This document shows positions 12,380 through 22,485 of a DNA stretch of 64,000 nucleotides, in pieces. The position numbers and the translations under genes are program-made. Source of the DNA: Botryotinia globosa (lineage: Eukaryota; Ascomycota; Leotiomycetes; Helotiales; Sclerotiniaceae); contig RCSZ01000009.1 in the NCBI GenBank assembly GCA_014898425.1, positions 868,001 through 932,000 on the forward strand, read 5' to 3'. The notes under the pieces were generated by a model. The model did not search any database and was not told where the DNA came from. It saw nothing but the letters and a program-made list of their open reading frames with translations. The first letter of the stretch is position 1, and each line of letters opens with the position of its first letter.

Positions 12380-12540
12380 TCTAACATCAATTAATTATTA
12401 AACAATCTTATAAATATATCCTTTATAATTTGTAATATTTTTGAAATAAATCAAAATATTATTCAAATATACTATACAAATCCTATTCAAAAGATTGAAA
12501 AGAATATAATTGATATAATTCTAAAACAAGGCTAATATAT
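12380..12540 (-). pseudogene. Reverse-transcriptase remnant of the Gypsy element
   Basis: One minus-strand frame reads R-I-C-I-V-Y-L-N-N-I-L-I-Y-F-K-N, with the Y-L-N-N codons at 12469-12458. This corresponds to the reverse-transcriptase catalytic core YLDD-I-L-I-Y-S-K of Ty3/Gypsy elements. Both catalytic Asp codons (GAT/GAC) now read AAT, a G-to-A change expected from RIP on the opposite strand. Confidence 0.78.
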
Positions 12541-15500
12541 TATAAAATCCAAAGAATATTACTAATAATTCGAATAAACCAAAATAAATAATAAAAACAG
12601 TTTTCTATTTATAACTCTTTACAATTTATAATTTATTGAAGATAATAATAATATCAAATTTAATATAAATTTTAATATAATATAAAGTATTAAGGGTTTT
12701 TTTAATCAATAATAAAGAATATCAATTTTTGATAATAATATTATTTAGATTTTGATAGTTTTAATAAATCCAAATATTTTCTTTTAATTTAATAGCTAAA
12801 AGAAATGGAGTAATTGATTAAAAACAAAATTCCTAAATAAATTCTTTATTTAGATTGTTGTTAAACTATTTGTAAATAATTTGAAGTTTAGTTGGGGATA
12901 TTAAATAGTTCTTATTATATAATAATTCTTTATTTAATATAATCTCGATTTTGTAATTCTATAAATATCATAATAGAAATTCATTAATAAAAAAGGATAG
13001 GAATTCTGGATATAGGTTATAAAATCAAGGAGGCAGTTTATCTTGAATTTTTAATATAAAAAGAATAAATTGATCTGTTTTTTTTATAAACTTATTGATA
13101 TTATTATTTATTAAACCTTGATATAATTGAATAGAATTCTCAATTATTATATAGTATAAATTACAAACCCTATTTAATTTGTTTTAGGATATTTTTGTAA
13201 TATAAATATTATCATTTTTATAGAATTATATAAAATTATTAGTTATAAAAAACTTTATATTTTGTATTTTGGGGTGAATACTTTGTATAATATTGAACAA
13301 CTTGTTTGAAGGATTTAATAGTGATAATAATAATAAAAATAAAATATTCTAGTTTTATAGTAATCTTTTATACTTTTTAGAATTAGTAATAAATCAAGCT
13401 AAAACTGATTTCAAAAATAAACAATTGAAAATTATTCTAATTCAAATATCCATTTTATTGTTGATATAGTAAATATAATAAAGGTTTTTGTTTTCATTAT
13501 TTTCGAGGTTGATGGTATTGGGATTTCTTTAAATATTTAAAGTCTTGATAGATTCGAGAATTACTGATTAATTTTGGAATAATAAGAACTTAATTTCGAA
13601 GCTTTTATTAATAATATCTTTTATAAAAACTAATCTTGAAATAAGTTTTCATAAGAATAATTTGAAATCGATTATAACTTTGTTATTTTTTAATAAAATT
13701 ATTTTATAGTTATTAAATATATTGGGAATAATAATTATTATAATATTAATAGGATAGCAATATCTCGAATAATATATAAATACAAATTTAAGTATTATTG
13801 TTAATCAATTGATAATAGAATTATAACATTGAAATTAGAGGAAATCGAAGATCAGTGGATTTGTAGTTAATAGAATAATAATATAAAATAAATTAATCTC
13901 TTAATAATTATTAATTTATATATTCAGGAGTATATATTAAAAAAGAATATTGAAAGGTTTTTTATTAATTAGAAATAAATAATAGATATAGAAAAAGAAT
14001 TATATAAATATTTAGAGTTTGAAGATAATTTTTTTATTAATAAAGCTATAATCTATAATTCTATTATTTATAAAACTAATAAATAGAATAATTATATTAG
14101 ATATAAAAAAGATTTTTATTAAGATTTTAAAAGATTTACTATTTATTATTTTAAAATATAAAGGATCTTTAAATATAATTGATTTTTTAATTTATAAAAA
14201 TAAATTTCCTATAGAAAATTTTGATTTGCAATTATAAACCAAGATTAATCTTTTAATATGTTAAATTAGGAAATAGAGTTTTTACTCTTTTTTAAATAAA
14301 TAAATCTTTTAATATATTTTCCTAAATCAAGTTTTTAAATAAAATTAAAAAGGATTGATAAGATATAATGTAATAATATAGCTAGAAAACAATTAATAAA
14401 TAAAAAATAATTAATAAACAGGAATAGATTTTAATATAAGAAATTGATAATATTATAATAGGATTTAGGGCTTTAATATTAATTGGCTATAGAGAAACGA
14501 TTAATATAAGAATTATATCCTATATTAGTATTAATATTGTACTTTGTATTATTAGCTCATTTTTCATTATAATTATTTTTAATATAATCTGATTTCTTAT
14601 AATAAAAATAGAGATTAAGATCAAAATATTACTTTCAAATATAATAAGGTGGGGGATACTGATCTTATCGAATAGTATTCAATTGTATAGAATTATTAAA
14701 TAGTTTTAATATAGAAAAGACTATAATTGGGATTGACTTTTTATTATAATATCTTAATTAATTACAGTTAAAATTAATATCCTAGTTTTTTTATTGATTA
14801 TCAAAATAAGTTTTTTTTTCTAAATTATTATAAATATTTTATCATTAGATTATCTATATATCAATATTAATAATAAAAAGTTTATTAAAACAATTAATTA
14901 AAATATTAATTAATTTTTATAAAACCTTAAATTTGAAATCAATAATTTGTTATTTAATAATTTTCCTACATTTAATAGCAAATTATTTAAATTCAATAAT
15001 GAAATTATCAAATAAAGTCTTTTTTATTTTATATTTATTATAATCTATAAAAACTTTTTATAAAAAATCAAGAGTTTGATATTATTTATTCAATTCATTC
15101 CAAATATTTATTACAATATATTATTTAGAGAATCAAAGATTGAAATTGTACAAATTATCTATAATCATATTGAAATATATTTGATTATTTATATAAACTG
15201 AATCAAAAAATAAACTAATAAGGAATATAATCTATTAAAATTCTGATTTGTTTTTATAATTTGTAATTAAATAACAATTAATTATATTACAAAATGCTAT
15301 ATATTAATCCTAATATTTTGTAATATTTTGTTTATTATTATTAAACTTTTCGAGAGAAATAAAATATCTTTAATGAAATAGAATTTCTAGGTTATTATAA
15401 ACAATAATCTTTAATATCTTAATTATATTTTACAATTCAATAATTTATAATTGAACTTTATTGGTTTAAATATATATTACAATAGTTTATTCTTATAATA

Positions 15501-15930
15501 AAATTGTGATTATTTCAATCGAAATAAATATAGTTTGAATAACTATAAAATATATAATATTCGAATTATAAAATAGATTTGTGAATAAGAAAATATTAGT
15601 TTCGATAGAATTGATGATATAATTCAAGAAAAGGAATTATAAGGGTAAATTAAATATAGCCACTTAGTTAATTATTTTTAAAATGTTTTTATAGTTACAA
15701 AATGTTTTTATAGAGTTCTCAATAATAGATCAATATGAATATGTTTTAATATAATTGAATAATTTTATTAAAAAATAATAAAGTTATCTATAATAGATTA
15801 ATAATGAATTTGATTAATATAATTGAATTATAATTTTAATAGAATCAGAGTAATTGAAATGATTAGAGTATAATTTGAATAAATGTTTTTAAAATGAAGT
15901 TATAATAGCTTTTAAATAGATAATATAAAT

Positions 15931-16080
15931 TGTTAAGGTATGGGTAAAGATTTATATTATACCATAAGGGTTTTAAATATTATAAAAGATTGAGGTCCTA
16001 TTATAGGAAGTAGAGCACACTAAGGGTACGCTAAGGGTTCGTGCCTGAGGCACGAAGGCAACGTAGTTGGCGCCGTGACA
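15931..16080 (-). repeat. Right LTR (5' LTR in element orientation), partly RIP-free
   Basis: The 150-bp partner of 9504-9653. Its last 60 or so bases (about 16020-16080) keep a balanced base composition with several CpG and GpC steps, including the short palindrome TCGTGCCTGAGGCACGA at 16038-16054. The matching part of the left LTR is fully converted to A/T. It is directly followed by the AATAT duplication. Confidence 0.88.
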
Positions 16081-16085
16081 AATAT
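16081..16085. repeat. 5-bp target-site duplication (right copy)
   Basis: AATAT after the right LTR, identical to 9499-9503. Confidence 0.8.
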
Positions 16086-16097
16086 ATCCTGTACTTA

Positions 16098-16575
16098 TAG
16101 TACTAAAGCACAAATAATTGTCGGACATTAAAATCACACCAAAAATAATCATTTTGTTCTATTTATATAAATGAAAAAGAAATATTTAAAATTATTAAAA
16201 TTAATTAAAATTTGGAATATATTTTTATTATATAATAAAAACTTAGAATTATTAATTTTTATAATTCTAGAATCTTAGAATATTATTATTTATAAGATTG
16301 AAATTGAATTCAAAAAAAAGTTCTTAATTTTCGCTTATTTTATTAGTAAATTTCGATACCTTTAATTTATATCAACTTTCTATATAGATTTTATAATTAA
16401 AAAAAATCCTAAAAATAAATCATATTTTTATTATTAAATTTTTTTTAAAAATAAATAGAAAAATAGAAAATATATTTAATTAAGTTTATATTATTATCAA
16501 AAAATACACTATAGATAATCTATATAAATTTTGGTGTGATTTTAGCATTCGACAACTATCTGTGCCTAATTACTG
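16098..16575. mobile_element. Small Tc1/mariner-like non-autonomous element (MITE-like)
   Basis: A 478-bp AT-rich segment with imperfect terminal inverted repeats of about 48 bp. The left end reads TAGTACTAAAGCACAAATAA and continues through GTCGGACATTAAAATCACACC. The reverse complement of the right end starts CAGTAATTAGGCACAGATAG and continues with the same ATCACACC block. A TA dinucleotide flanks both sides (16096-16097 and 16576-16577), and the CAGT start fits the Tc1/mariner group. The interior has no coding capacity. It lies only 12 bases beyond the retrotransposon target duplication. Confidence 0.75.
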
Positions 16576-16577
16576 TA

Positions 16578-17434
16578 ATTTGGTGATACTAACATTTTCT
16601 TATTTCTTTTTTCTACTATTCTCTTGCCATATCCCGATTGAAGAGCACGAGATTATTTCAAAAAGGGCCGTGACCATTGATTGGATGATTATCTTAGGGG
16701 ATCGACGTCCAAACATGTCTTTCAAGATATGGGGATGCTCACATAGAGGAGTGTTATATAGTCACTAAAACAAACCGGGCAGTCTGGTGTCAAACACCAA
16801 TTCATATTGGTTAAAATCGGGAGGCAAGCGTGGTAAGAAAAATGAATGAAGAAGCAGCCAACGTGCAATGAGTTCTTGATGTAACACAGACATCTCCCTG
16901 CGATCTTTTCTTTTTTTTCGTGTTAGAGATTGGCCGATTAGAGTTCTTGAGGAGTTGTACATGCTCTTTAGCTAGACGCGGAAACCGGAATGCCAAACGT
17001 ATGTATTCTTTCGATGTTAGATATCAAATCAAACGACGGGCATTCAGAATTGAACAACAATACAAACATTTGAAGACATTTGAAGACATTTGATCTTTCT
17101 ATGTCTTATAACCTTGAAACTCATGGCGATGTTATCATTCAAAAATAGAATAACCTTACCAGTCAGGACCTCAGCGTGTGTTTTCTATTGGAGTGATTCC
17201 GTCTTTCCATTTTCTCGTTTAGATGAAGGTTAAGAACAAAAAATGACTAATCGGTAATTGAATTAATGAGACAGATATATTGATGTTGTAGTTATGTTAT
17301 AGTTAAGGTCTAACCAAATCAAGACGAAAGAAGGCTCATTTCATTAATTATTCGTCAAATGAATTTTTACTGCGAAAATGCCAAGATTCCTCTAAAGAAA
17401 AGTGGAGCGCAAACCCCGCAAACTCACAAAGTTC
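16578..17434. other. intergenic region downstream of the NRPS gene
   Basis: About 860 bp of normal composition with no supportable gene. Short frames at 16562-16996 have no domain signal. It holds the 3' flank of the NRPS gene and the boundary with the repeat island. Confidence 0.5.
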
Positions 17435-20400
17435 TCAACCTCTTCTCCTAAAGCCCCCTGGAAAATCTTTAGCAGACCAAGTCCTTCCAAGATACCCAAG
17501 GTCTTGCAAGTATTTTACATTCAGTGTCACGGCATGGGCCATGACTCGCTCCATCTCTTCCCAATCATCAGCATTAGTCCACACAGGAGCCGGACTGCTA
17601 AGGAGTCCTGGGCCCATCGTCTCAATGACATTTATAACAGGCCAACATGGATGCCCATCACCAAATTCGGATAAAGAACCATTTAGCTTACCAAGCCAGA
17701 CAGCATAAGTCTCGCTGGCATTCAAGGGAGTATCAAGAGCAGCATTGACCGCCTCCCAAAAAGTCCTTACCCGAATTCCGTTTAGCATTTTTCTTTGCTT
17801 CCTGATCACCGTGGGGTTAATCAAGGCATTTACAGTCATCTCAGCAACATCTTCTGCCCTAGAAATGTAAATCCACTCCTCGGGCTCGGGGTAGTACTCG
17901 CCCACGAGCACGCACGCGCTAATAAGTCTCCAGATCAGGTCATCGAGGTTAGCCGCATGACCATGACTGGGGCCACCAATGATTAAAGCCGGATTCAGGA
18001 TGCCAAGTCGACTTCCTGAGATTCCCTCTGATTTTTGCAGTGCTGCCGTTGCTGCTACGACCTGTTCGGCGATCAATTTTGATTGTCCGTAACCATTTGT
18101 CTCGTGCAGCTTTCGCTGGAGTGTGGGTGTGGAAAAAACAGTCTCCTCTTCAGATGGATCCCATTGCGCACCTCCGGATATATACTCAAACCGAGAAATA
18201 TGCGGATTCCGTGCCACTATCGATACTAATTGTGTGGTAGAATCTACGTTGGCTGCTCGGAGCTCAGAGTAGCTGTACTGCCAGTGTACGAGAGCTCCGT
18301 TGTGAATGATTCCAGTAATTTGAGAGGTATTGGTGGCTGTGTTACATCTTTCCAGCTGTCCCCACTGGGAGCTATTAATTCCAAGTCTTGGTTTGGAAAG
18401 ATCTCCTACCCAGACTTGGATTTTGGAAGAATGTAGCGTCTCATTCCACCAACCGGCTTTGATGGCTGCAGCGCGCACGCGCTCGAGTCCAGTGACTTCA
18501 TCCTCTGCACGAACAAGAAGGTAAACTCTCTGGAGTGAAGGAGTATACAGGAGTCTTTGCAGAATGGCAGTCCCGACGTATCCAGTCGCCCCTGTCAAAA
18601 ACACGTTGTGTATAGCGGTGGAAGGTGTGGAGCCAGGCGCAAAATGGCCTGGGATCCCCTTCTGAAGATCACGGAGCATTGGTTCAACATCTTCACTATC
18701 CGTTATTTCTTCTTCACTTGTGTCTTTCCGGGACTGTAATTCTTTCACTGTGATGGCCAGCTCAGTAAGCAGCATGGTGCGAGGTATCCGACTTAGTGGT
18801 AAGAGAATGCCAAAGGTACGGTTGATCGCACGCACAAATGAGACCATGCGAATCGAGTCTAATCCTGCTGACACGGGAGCGAAATCAGGAGGATTCTCTG
18901 GGTCTTCAATAGACCCCTCCGGTAAGAAAGGTTCAAGTAGCTCGCTAAGTTGTCGGGCTACAGTATCAGAAGCTGGAATTGTAGCTGTTGCGATAGTTCT
19001 TCGCCAAGGTGAGAGATCTTGTTGTTCCATCCACTGTTGAAGTCCCTTACGATCCGTCTTACCAGTCAGCGATAAAGGCAGATGGTCTGTTAAGAGACAT
19101 ACGGCTGGCACCATATATGGAGGTAGCGTTGCGGCAAGTTGCCGCAGGGTGTTGGCAGATACATCGGGTAGATTTAGTATTTTCATCTCTTGCAAGCTAT
19201 TAATGCTGTTGAATTTGCTGTGTTGGATAACTTCTGGCTGTGATGTTGAATCTTTTTTCCACTGAGCAACCAGAACTAGCTCTGCACGACCATTGCTCTT
19301 GATGATCATCACGACAGCCTCCTCCAACGCTTCGATTTTTGTGGCAGTAGCTTCAATTTCTCCAAGCTCAATACGCTGTCCATTCAACTTGACCTGATGA
19401 TCTTTGCGACCAATAAAAATCACAGAGCCATCTGGTGCAAATCGAGCCAGATCTCCAGTTAAGTAAATTCTTGATGCCCATTGTGGTGCAGCTTCTGAGA
19501 AAGTTTTAAATGGAGATACCTCAACAAATGCTCTTTTTTGAGCGTCTGCATTATTCAGATATCCTCTAGTGACGATAGGGCCTTGAATCGCGAGTTCTCC
19601 TACGAGCCCTAATGCCACCAGCTGACTGCAATTATCCGGATGCACAATCACCATGCGACAACCGACAGGAGAACCAAAATTCAAGGGATTTACTGAAGGA
19701 TGTAGCGGTGGAGTCAGTGCCGCGGTGACACAACATTCGCTGGGACCATAACTGTTGTGGAATTGAAAATGTGGTATTTTGGTCCATCGCTTCAGCTGCG
19801 CCGCAGTTACAGCCTCTCCACCTAGTCGCAATTCTTTCAAGTTCGGAACCTCGAGTGGGTCCAACATATTAGCCACTGATGGAGTAATATCAATCACATC
19901 TACCTGAAATCGAGAGATAACGCCTGCCAGTGCGGTGAGAACCTCTTCTTCCCGTGGGATGCACACTACTCCTCCCACGAACAGTGGTCCCAACATGTCC
20001 GCAATTGATGGATCGAAACTATAGGTCGCAACTTGCAACATACGACGATTGCGCTGGAACATACCCTGCATGGCCTGTGCATGAAATGCAGTAGCAACTT
20101 GACGGTGTTCTGCCACCACGGCCTTTGGAATTCCAGTGGTACCAGATGTGAAAACGGCATAGGCTGAATTATTCGCTGCGATACCGGGGGAGAAGGAGGC
20201 ATCTGTATGGTTCGTGGGCTGCGCCTGTAGCAGCTCTTTCCGCCTCACAGAATCCAGACAGATTATTCGATTGGCTAAACCGGACACTTTGAATTGAAGA
20301 GCTTCAGAGCAGATAATAAGGGGAGCTTGTACCACCGAAATCATAGTCTGCATGCGAGCTACCGGTAGTCCACTATCCAACAGAACAAACGCACCGCCTG

Positions 20401-22267
20401 CCTGAAGAACTCCGAGTATACTAATCAAAGTCCAGCAGGACTTCTCATGAGCTATAGGCACCAAAACCTCTGGACCCACACCCGCAAAACAAAGACTTTG
20501 AGCTAACCGCTTCGATACCGAGAGCAGTTGACCATATGAAAATTCGCCGTCCCATCCACAAACTGCAGGGCTATCTTCCCACTCACCCAAAACTGAACGC
20601 TGCTCAATCAAAGTGTGAATGCATTCCTCGATCAAGTCGATAGGGGTTGAATGCCACTGCCGCATGATTTTAGTATCGGTTGCGGTCCACATGTCTAGTT
20701 GTGACACTAGAGATGTTTGATTCGATGGCTGTAGGATCCAATTTAGCACATGAATAAATTTTTCGAGGAGTCGTTCCGCTTCCCATTGCCCCATGATGGC
20801 CTTACTGTAAGTGATTACATGGCGAATTGAATTTGAGCCGAGAAAACATTCGAGTGACAGAGGATATTCCATGTAATCATCTCGTCGGTCATCCATTATC
20901 TCATTGATAGGGCTGTCATCGACTTCATCGGGCTGTATCACCAAAAGACTTTGGAAGCGGGAGGCTTGGGCTGGTCCGGAATCCCCCAGGGAGGAAATAT
21001 GTGCCAAGCCAACATGTTCATAAGGTAAACAGTCTCCATATTGCGACTGTGTAGCCGATAAAGATTCATTCACGGTTGTAGATTCCTCCAGTTGCAAACG
21101 AAAGGGAATACTAGCAATTGTCGGGCCGATGATACGGGCCACATCTTCACCCGCAATTGAGGCGCTCCTTCCCATGCTTACTACCCCAAAAACAACATCG
21201 GAAGCTTCATTATAGCGGGCAAGAACAATACCCCATGCTGTCTGTATGGCCGTTGCCGCGGTGAAGCCGAGATGATGCTGATTCTGGCCCCATGGAGATC
21301 TCATCGAAACATGAGCCTGATCTCGTGGCTCGTCCCTTGCTAGGGGCCGGGGAAATGCCTGTCCTTCAAAGCCGTGTAAATTCCGTCGCCAAAAGCTCAT
21401 AGACTGACTCAAATCCATCTGCGCCAGATATCCAGCAAAGGATGAGAAGGGAGGGTGAACAATTTTTGGATTGGTTAGATCTTGATATGCATCTACCAAC
21501 GCGTTAAATATCAACCGCTGCGACCACGCATCGTAAACAGCATGGTGGACACGCCATTTAAGTCGCCCTTGCTCTATCCAACAATAAAATAGAGGCTCTC
21601 CAAATGGGGAATTGCTATTACCGCCTTTGACCTCTTCATTTAATGTGCCGGTTTCCGAGTGGAGTACCACTTGATAACAAGTACTATCAGACAGCTGTAT
21701 AATCCGGCTGCGAAGTGCTTCATTCGCCTCGACCACCCTTTTCCAAGCAGCCTCTACTTGGGCAAGTGGCCAGTCACTCGGCAATTCAAAGCTTTGTTGG
21801 GCCCAATATAAATCATGCTGTTGAGCTGTGAGGATCACAAGGCCCGTCTGCATCGGTGTGCAGGGAAATAGGCGCACTACCTCCGACTCGGAAATGTTAC
21901 ATTGTTGCACCGCTGATGAAAGCACCTCGTGCTGTCGGGATTCCGGAATTTGAATGAACCGGGCAGAGACCGCGTTTTCGGGGCGTTCAATTACTTTCAC
22001 TTTTTGTAGTGATTGTTCCAAAACAGCTTTTACCATCTCCGAGAATTGGGGATGACGAAGCATGAGATTCACATTCAGGGCTATCCCAGCTTGCTGTACC
22101 AGCCGCGCTACTTTTAGGGCATCTATAGAATCTCCACCTAGGGCAAAGAAGTTGGAGTCGGGCTCAACATCTTCATCGTCTAGACTGAGGATCCGACACC
22201 AGGAATCTTTGAGGAGGTCATGGGGGGATTTAATTGCAAGCACCGAGGTTTCGCCGATACTTCCCAT
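17435..22267 (-). CDS. Single-module NRPS, domain order T-C-A-T-R
   Basis: Intron-less, 1610 residues. An N-terminal thiolation domain (about 12-85) has the pantetheine Ser47 in LGGDS. The condensation domain (about 130-540) has catalytic HHAVYD at 241-246. The adenylation domain (about 545-1085) has FTSGTTG at 706-712, SYGPSE at 839-844, TGD at 937-939 and the catalytic Lys1070 in SLTGK. The second thiolation domain (about 1095-1180) has Ser1138 in GLDS. The C-terminal thioester reductase (about 1215-1610) has GATGYVG at 1226-1232 and Tyr1393/Lys1397 in YGQSK. All catalytic residues are present. Known families imply loading of one amino acid, acylation by a chain carried on the first T domain, and NADPH-dependent release as aldehyde or alcohol. 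The acyl donor is most likely the polyketide made by the PKS at 30444-37915. Confidence 0.93.
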   Translation of the reverse strand: MGSIGETSVLAIKSPHDLLKDSWCRILSLDDEDVEPDSNFFALGGDSIDALKVARLVQQAGIALNVNLMLRHPQFSEMVKAVLEQSLQKVKVIERPENAVSARFIQIPESRQHEVLSSAVQQCNISESEVVRLFPCTPMQTGLVILTAQQHDLYWAQQSFELPSDWPLAQVEAAWKRVVEANEALRSRIIQLSDSTCYQVVLHSETGTLNEEVKGGNSNSPFGEPLFYCWIEQGRLKWRVHHAVYDAWSQRLIFNALVDAYQDLTNPKIVHPPFSSFAGYLAQMDLSQSMSFWRRNLHGFEGQAFPRPLARDEPRDQAHVSMRSPWGQNQHHLGFTAATAIQTAWGIVLARYNEASDVVFGVVSMGRSASIAGEDVARIIGPTIASIPFRLQLEESTTVNESLSATQSQYGDCLPYEHVGLAHISSLGDSGPAQASRFQSLLVIQPDEVDDSPINEIMDDRRDDYMEYPLSLECFLGSNSIRHVITYSKAIMGQWEAERLLEKFIHVLNWILQPSNQTSLVSQLDMWTATDTKIMRQWHSTPIDLIEECIHTLIEQRSVLGEWEDSPAVCGWDGEFSYGQLLSVSKRLAQSLCFAGVGPEVLVPIAHEKSCWTLISILGVLQAGGAFVLLDSGLPVARMQTMISVVQAPLIICSEALQFKVSGLANRIICLDSVRRKELLQAQPTNHTDASFSPGIAANNSAYAVFTSGTTGIPKAVVAEHRQVATAFHAQAMQGMFQRNRRMLQVATYSFDPSIADMLGPLFVGGVVCIPREEEVLTALAGVISRFQVDVIDITPSVANMLDPLEVPNLKELRLGGEAVTAAQLKRWTKIPHFQFHNSYGPSECCVTAALTPPLHPSVNPLNFGSPVGCRMVIVHPDNCSQLVALGLVGELAIQGPIVTRGYLNNADAQKRAFVEVSPFKTFSEAAPQWASRIYLTGDLARFAPDGSVIFIGRKDHQVKLNGQRIELGEIEATATKIEALEEAVVMIIKSNGRAELVLVAQWKKDSTSQPEVIQHSKFNSINSLQEMKILNLPDVSANTLRQLAATLPPYMVPAVCLLTDHLPLSLTGKTDRKGLQQWMEQQDLSPWRRTIATATIPASDTVARQLSELLEPFLPEGSIEDPENPPDFAPVSAGLDSIRMVSFVRAINRTFGILLPLSRIPRTMLLTELAITVKELQSRKDTSEEEITDSEDVEPMLRDLQKGIPGHFAPGSTPSTAIHNVFLTGATGYVGTAILQRLLYTPSLQRVYLLVRAEDEVTGLERVRAAAIKAGWWNETLHSSKIQVWVGDLSKPRLGINSSQWGQLERCNTATNTSQITGIIHNGALVHWQYSYSELRAANVDSTTQLVSIVARNPHISRFEYISGGAQWDPSEEETVFSTPTLQRKLHETNGYGQSKLIAEQVVAATAALQKSEGISGSRLGILNPALIIGGPSHGHAANLDDLIWRLISACVLVGEYYPEPEEWIYISRAEDVAEMTVNALINPTVIRKQRKMLNGIRVRTFWEAVNAALDTPLNASETYAVWLGKLNGSLSEFGDGHPCWPVINVIETMGPGLLSSPAPVWTNADDWEEMERVMAHAVTLNVKYLQDLGYLGRTWSAKDFPGGFRRRG

Positions 22268-22485
22268 AGTGAATTACAGTGTGCGGCCTGAAGGAATTCT
22301 GGGAATGATATGTAATTTTGGCAGGAAATTGAGGAGGGGGTGTCCATATATATATTAAGCTGCAATGATCGGCAAGTCAATGTACACATTGGGTATCAAT
22401 CAGCTCTTTGTGTACTGAAGTACTTCTAGGTTATTTACACGGAAAATACATGTTGTTTTTAGTGGCGTGTAGCAGCTACAAAACT
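22268..22485. other. intergenic region between NRPS and methyltransferase
   Basis: A 218-bp spacer containing the NRPS promoter (minus strand) and the end of the methyltransferase gene. Both genes run in the same direction. Confidence 0.5.

Larger units (their letters stand above)
9504..16080 (-). mobile_element. Ty3/Gypsy-type LTR retrotransposon, heavily decayed by RIP
   Basis: A 6.6-kb element bounded by 150-bp LTRs (9504-9653, 15931-16080) and a 5-bp AATAT duplication. The interior is extremely AT-rich with no long open frames. Translating the minus strand still shows pol motifs. Reverse transcriptase reads CIVYLNNILIYFKN near 12430-12480, where the family has YLDD and RIP has turned both Asp codons into Asn codons. 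Integrase reads DSQFVFEFWKYLFKHL at about 10800-10860, followed by IKQYLCVFINFYQNN at about 10690-10740, matching the Gypsy integrase core end. RT preceding integrase is the Ty3/Gypsy order. The coding strand is minus, so the 5' LTR is on the right. The element is dead, and it separates the oxygenase block from the NRPS block of the cluster. Confidence 0.88.

Noticed and set aside
9660..15930. Possible mitochondrial insertion or centromere because of extreme AT content
   Set aside because: LTRs, target duplication and degraded Gypsy pol motifs explain the tract as a RIP-mutated retrotransposon.
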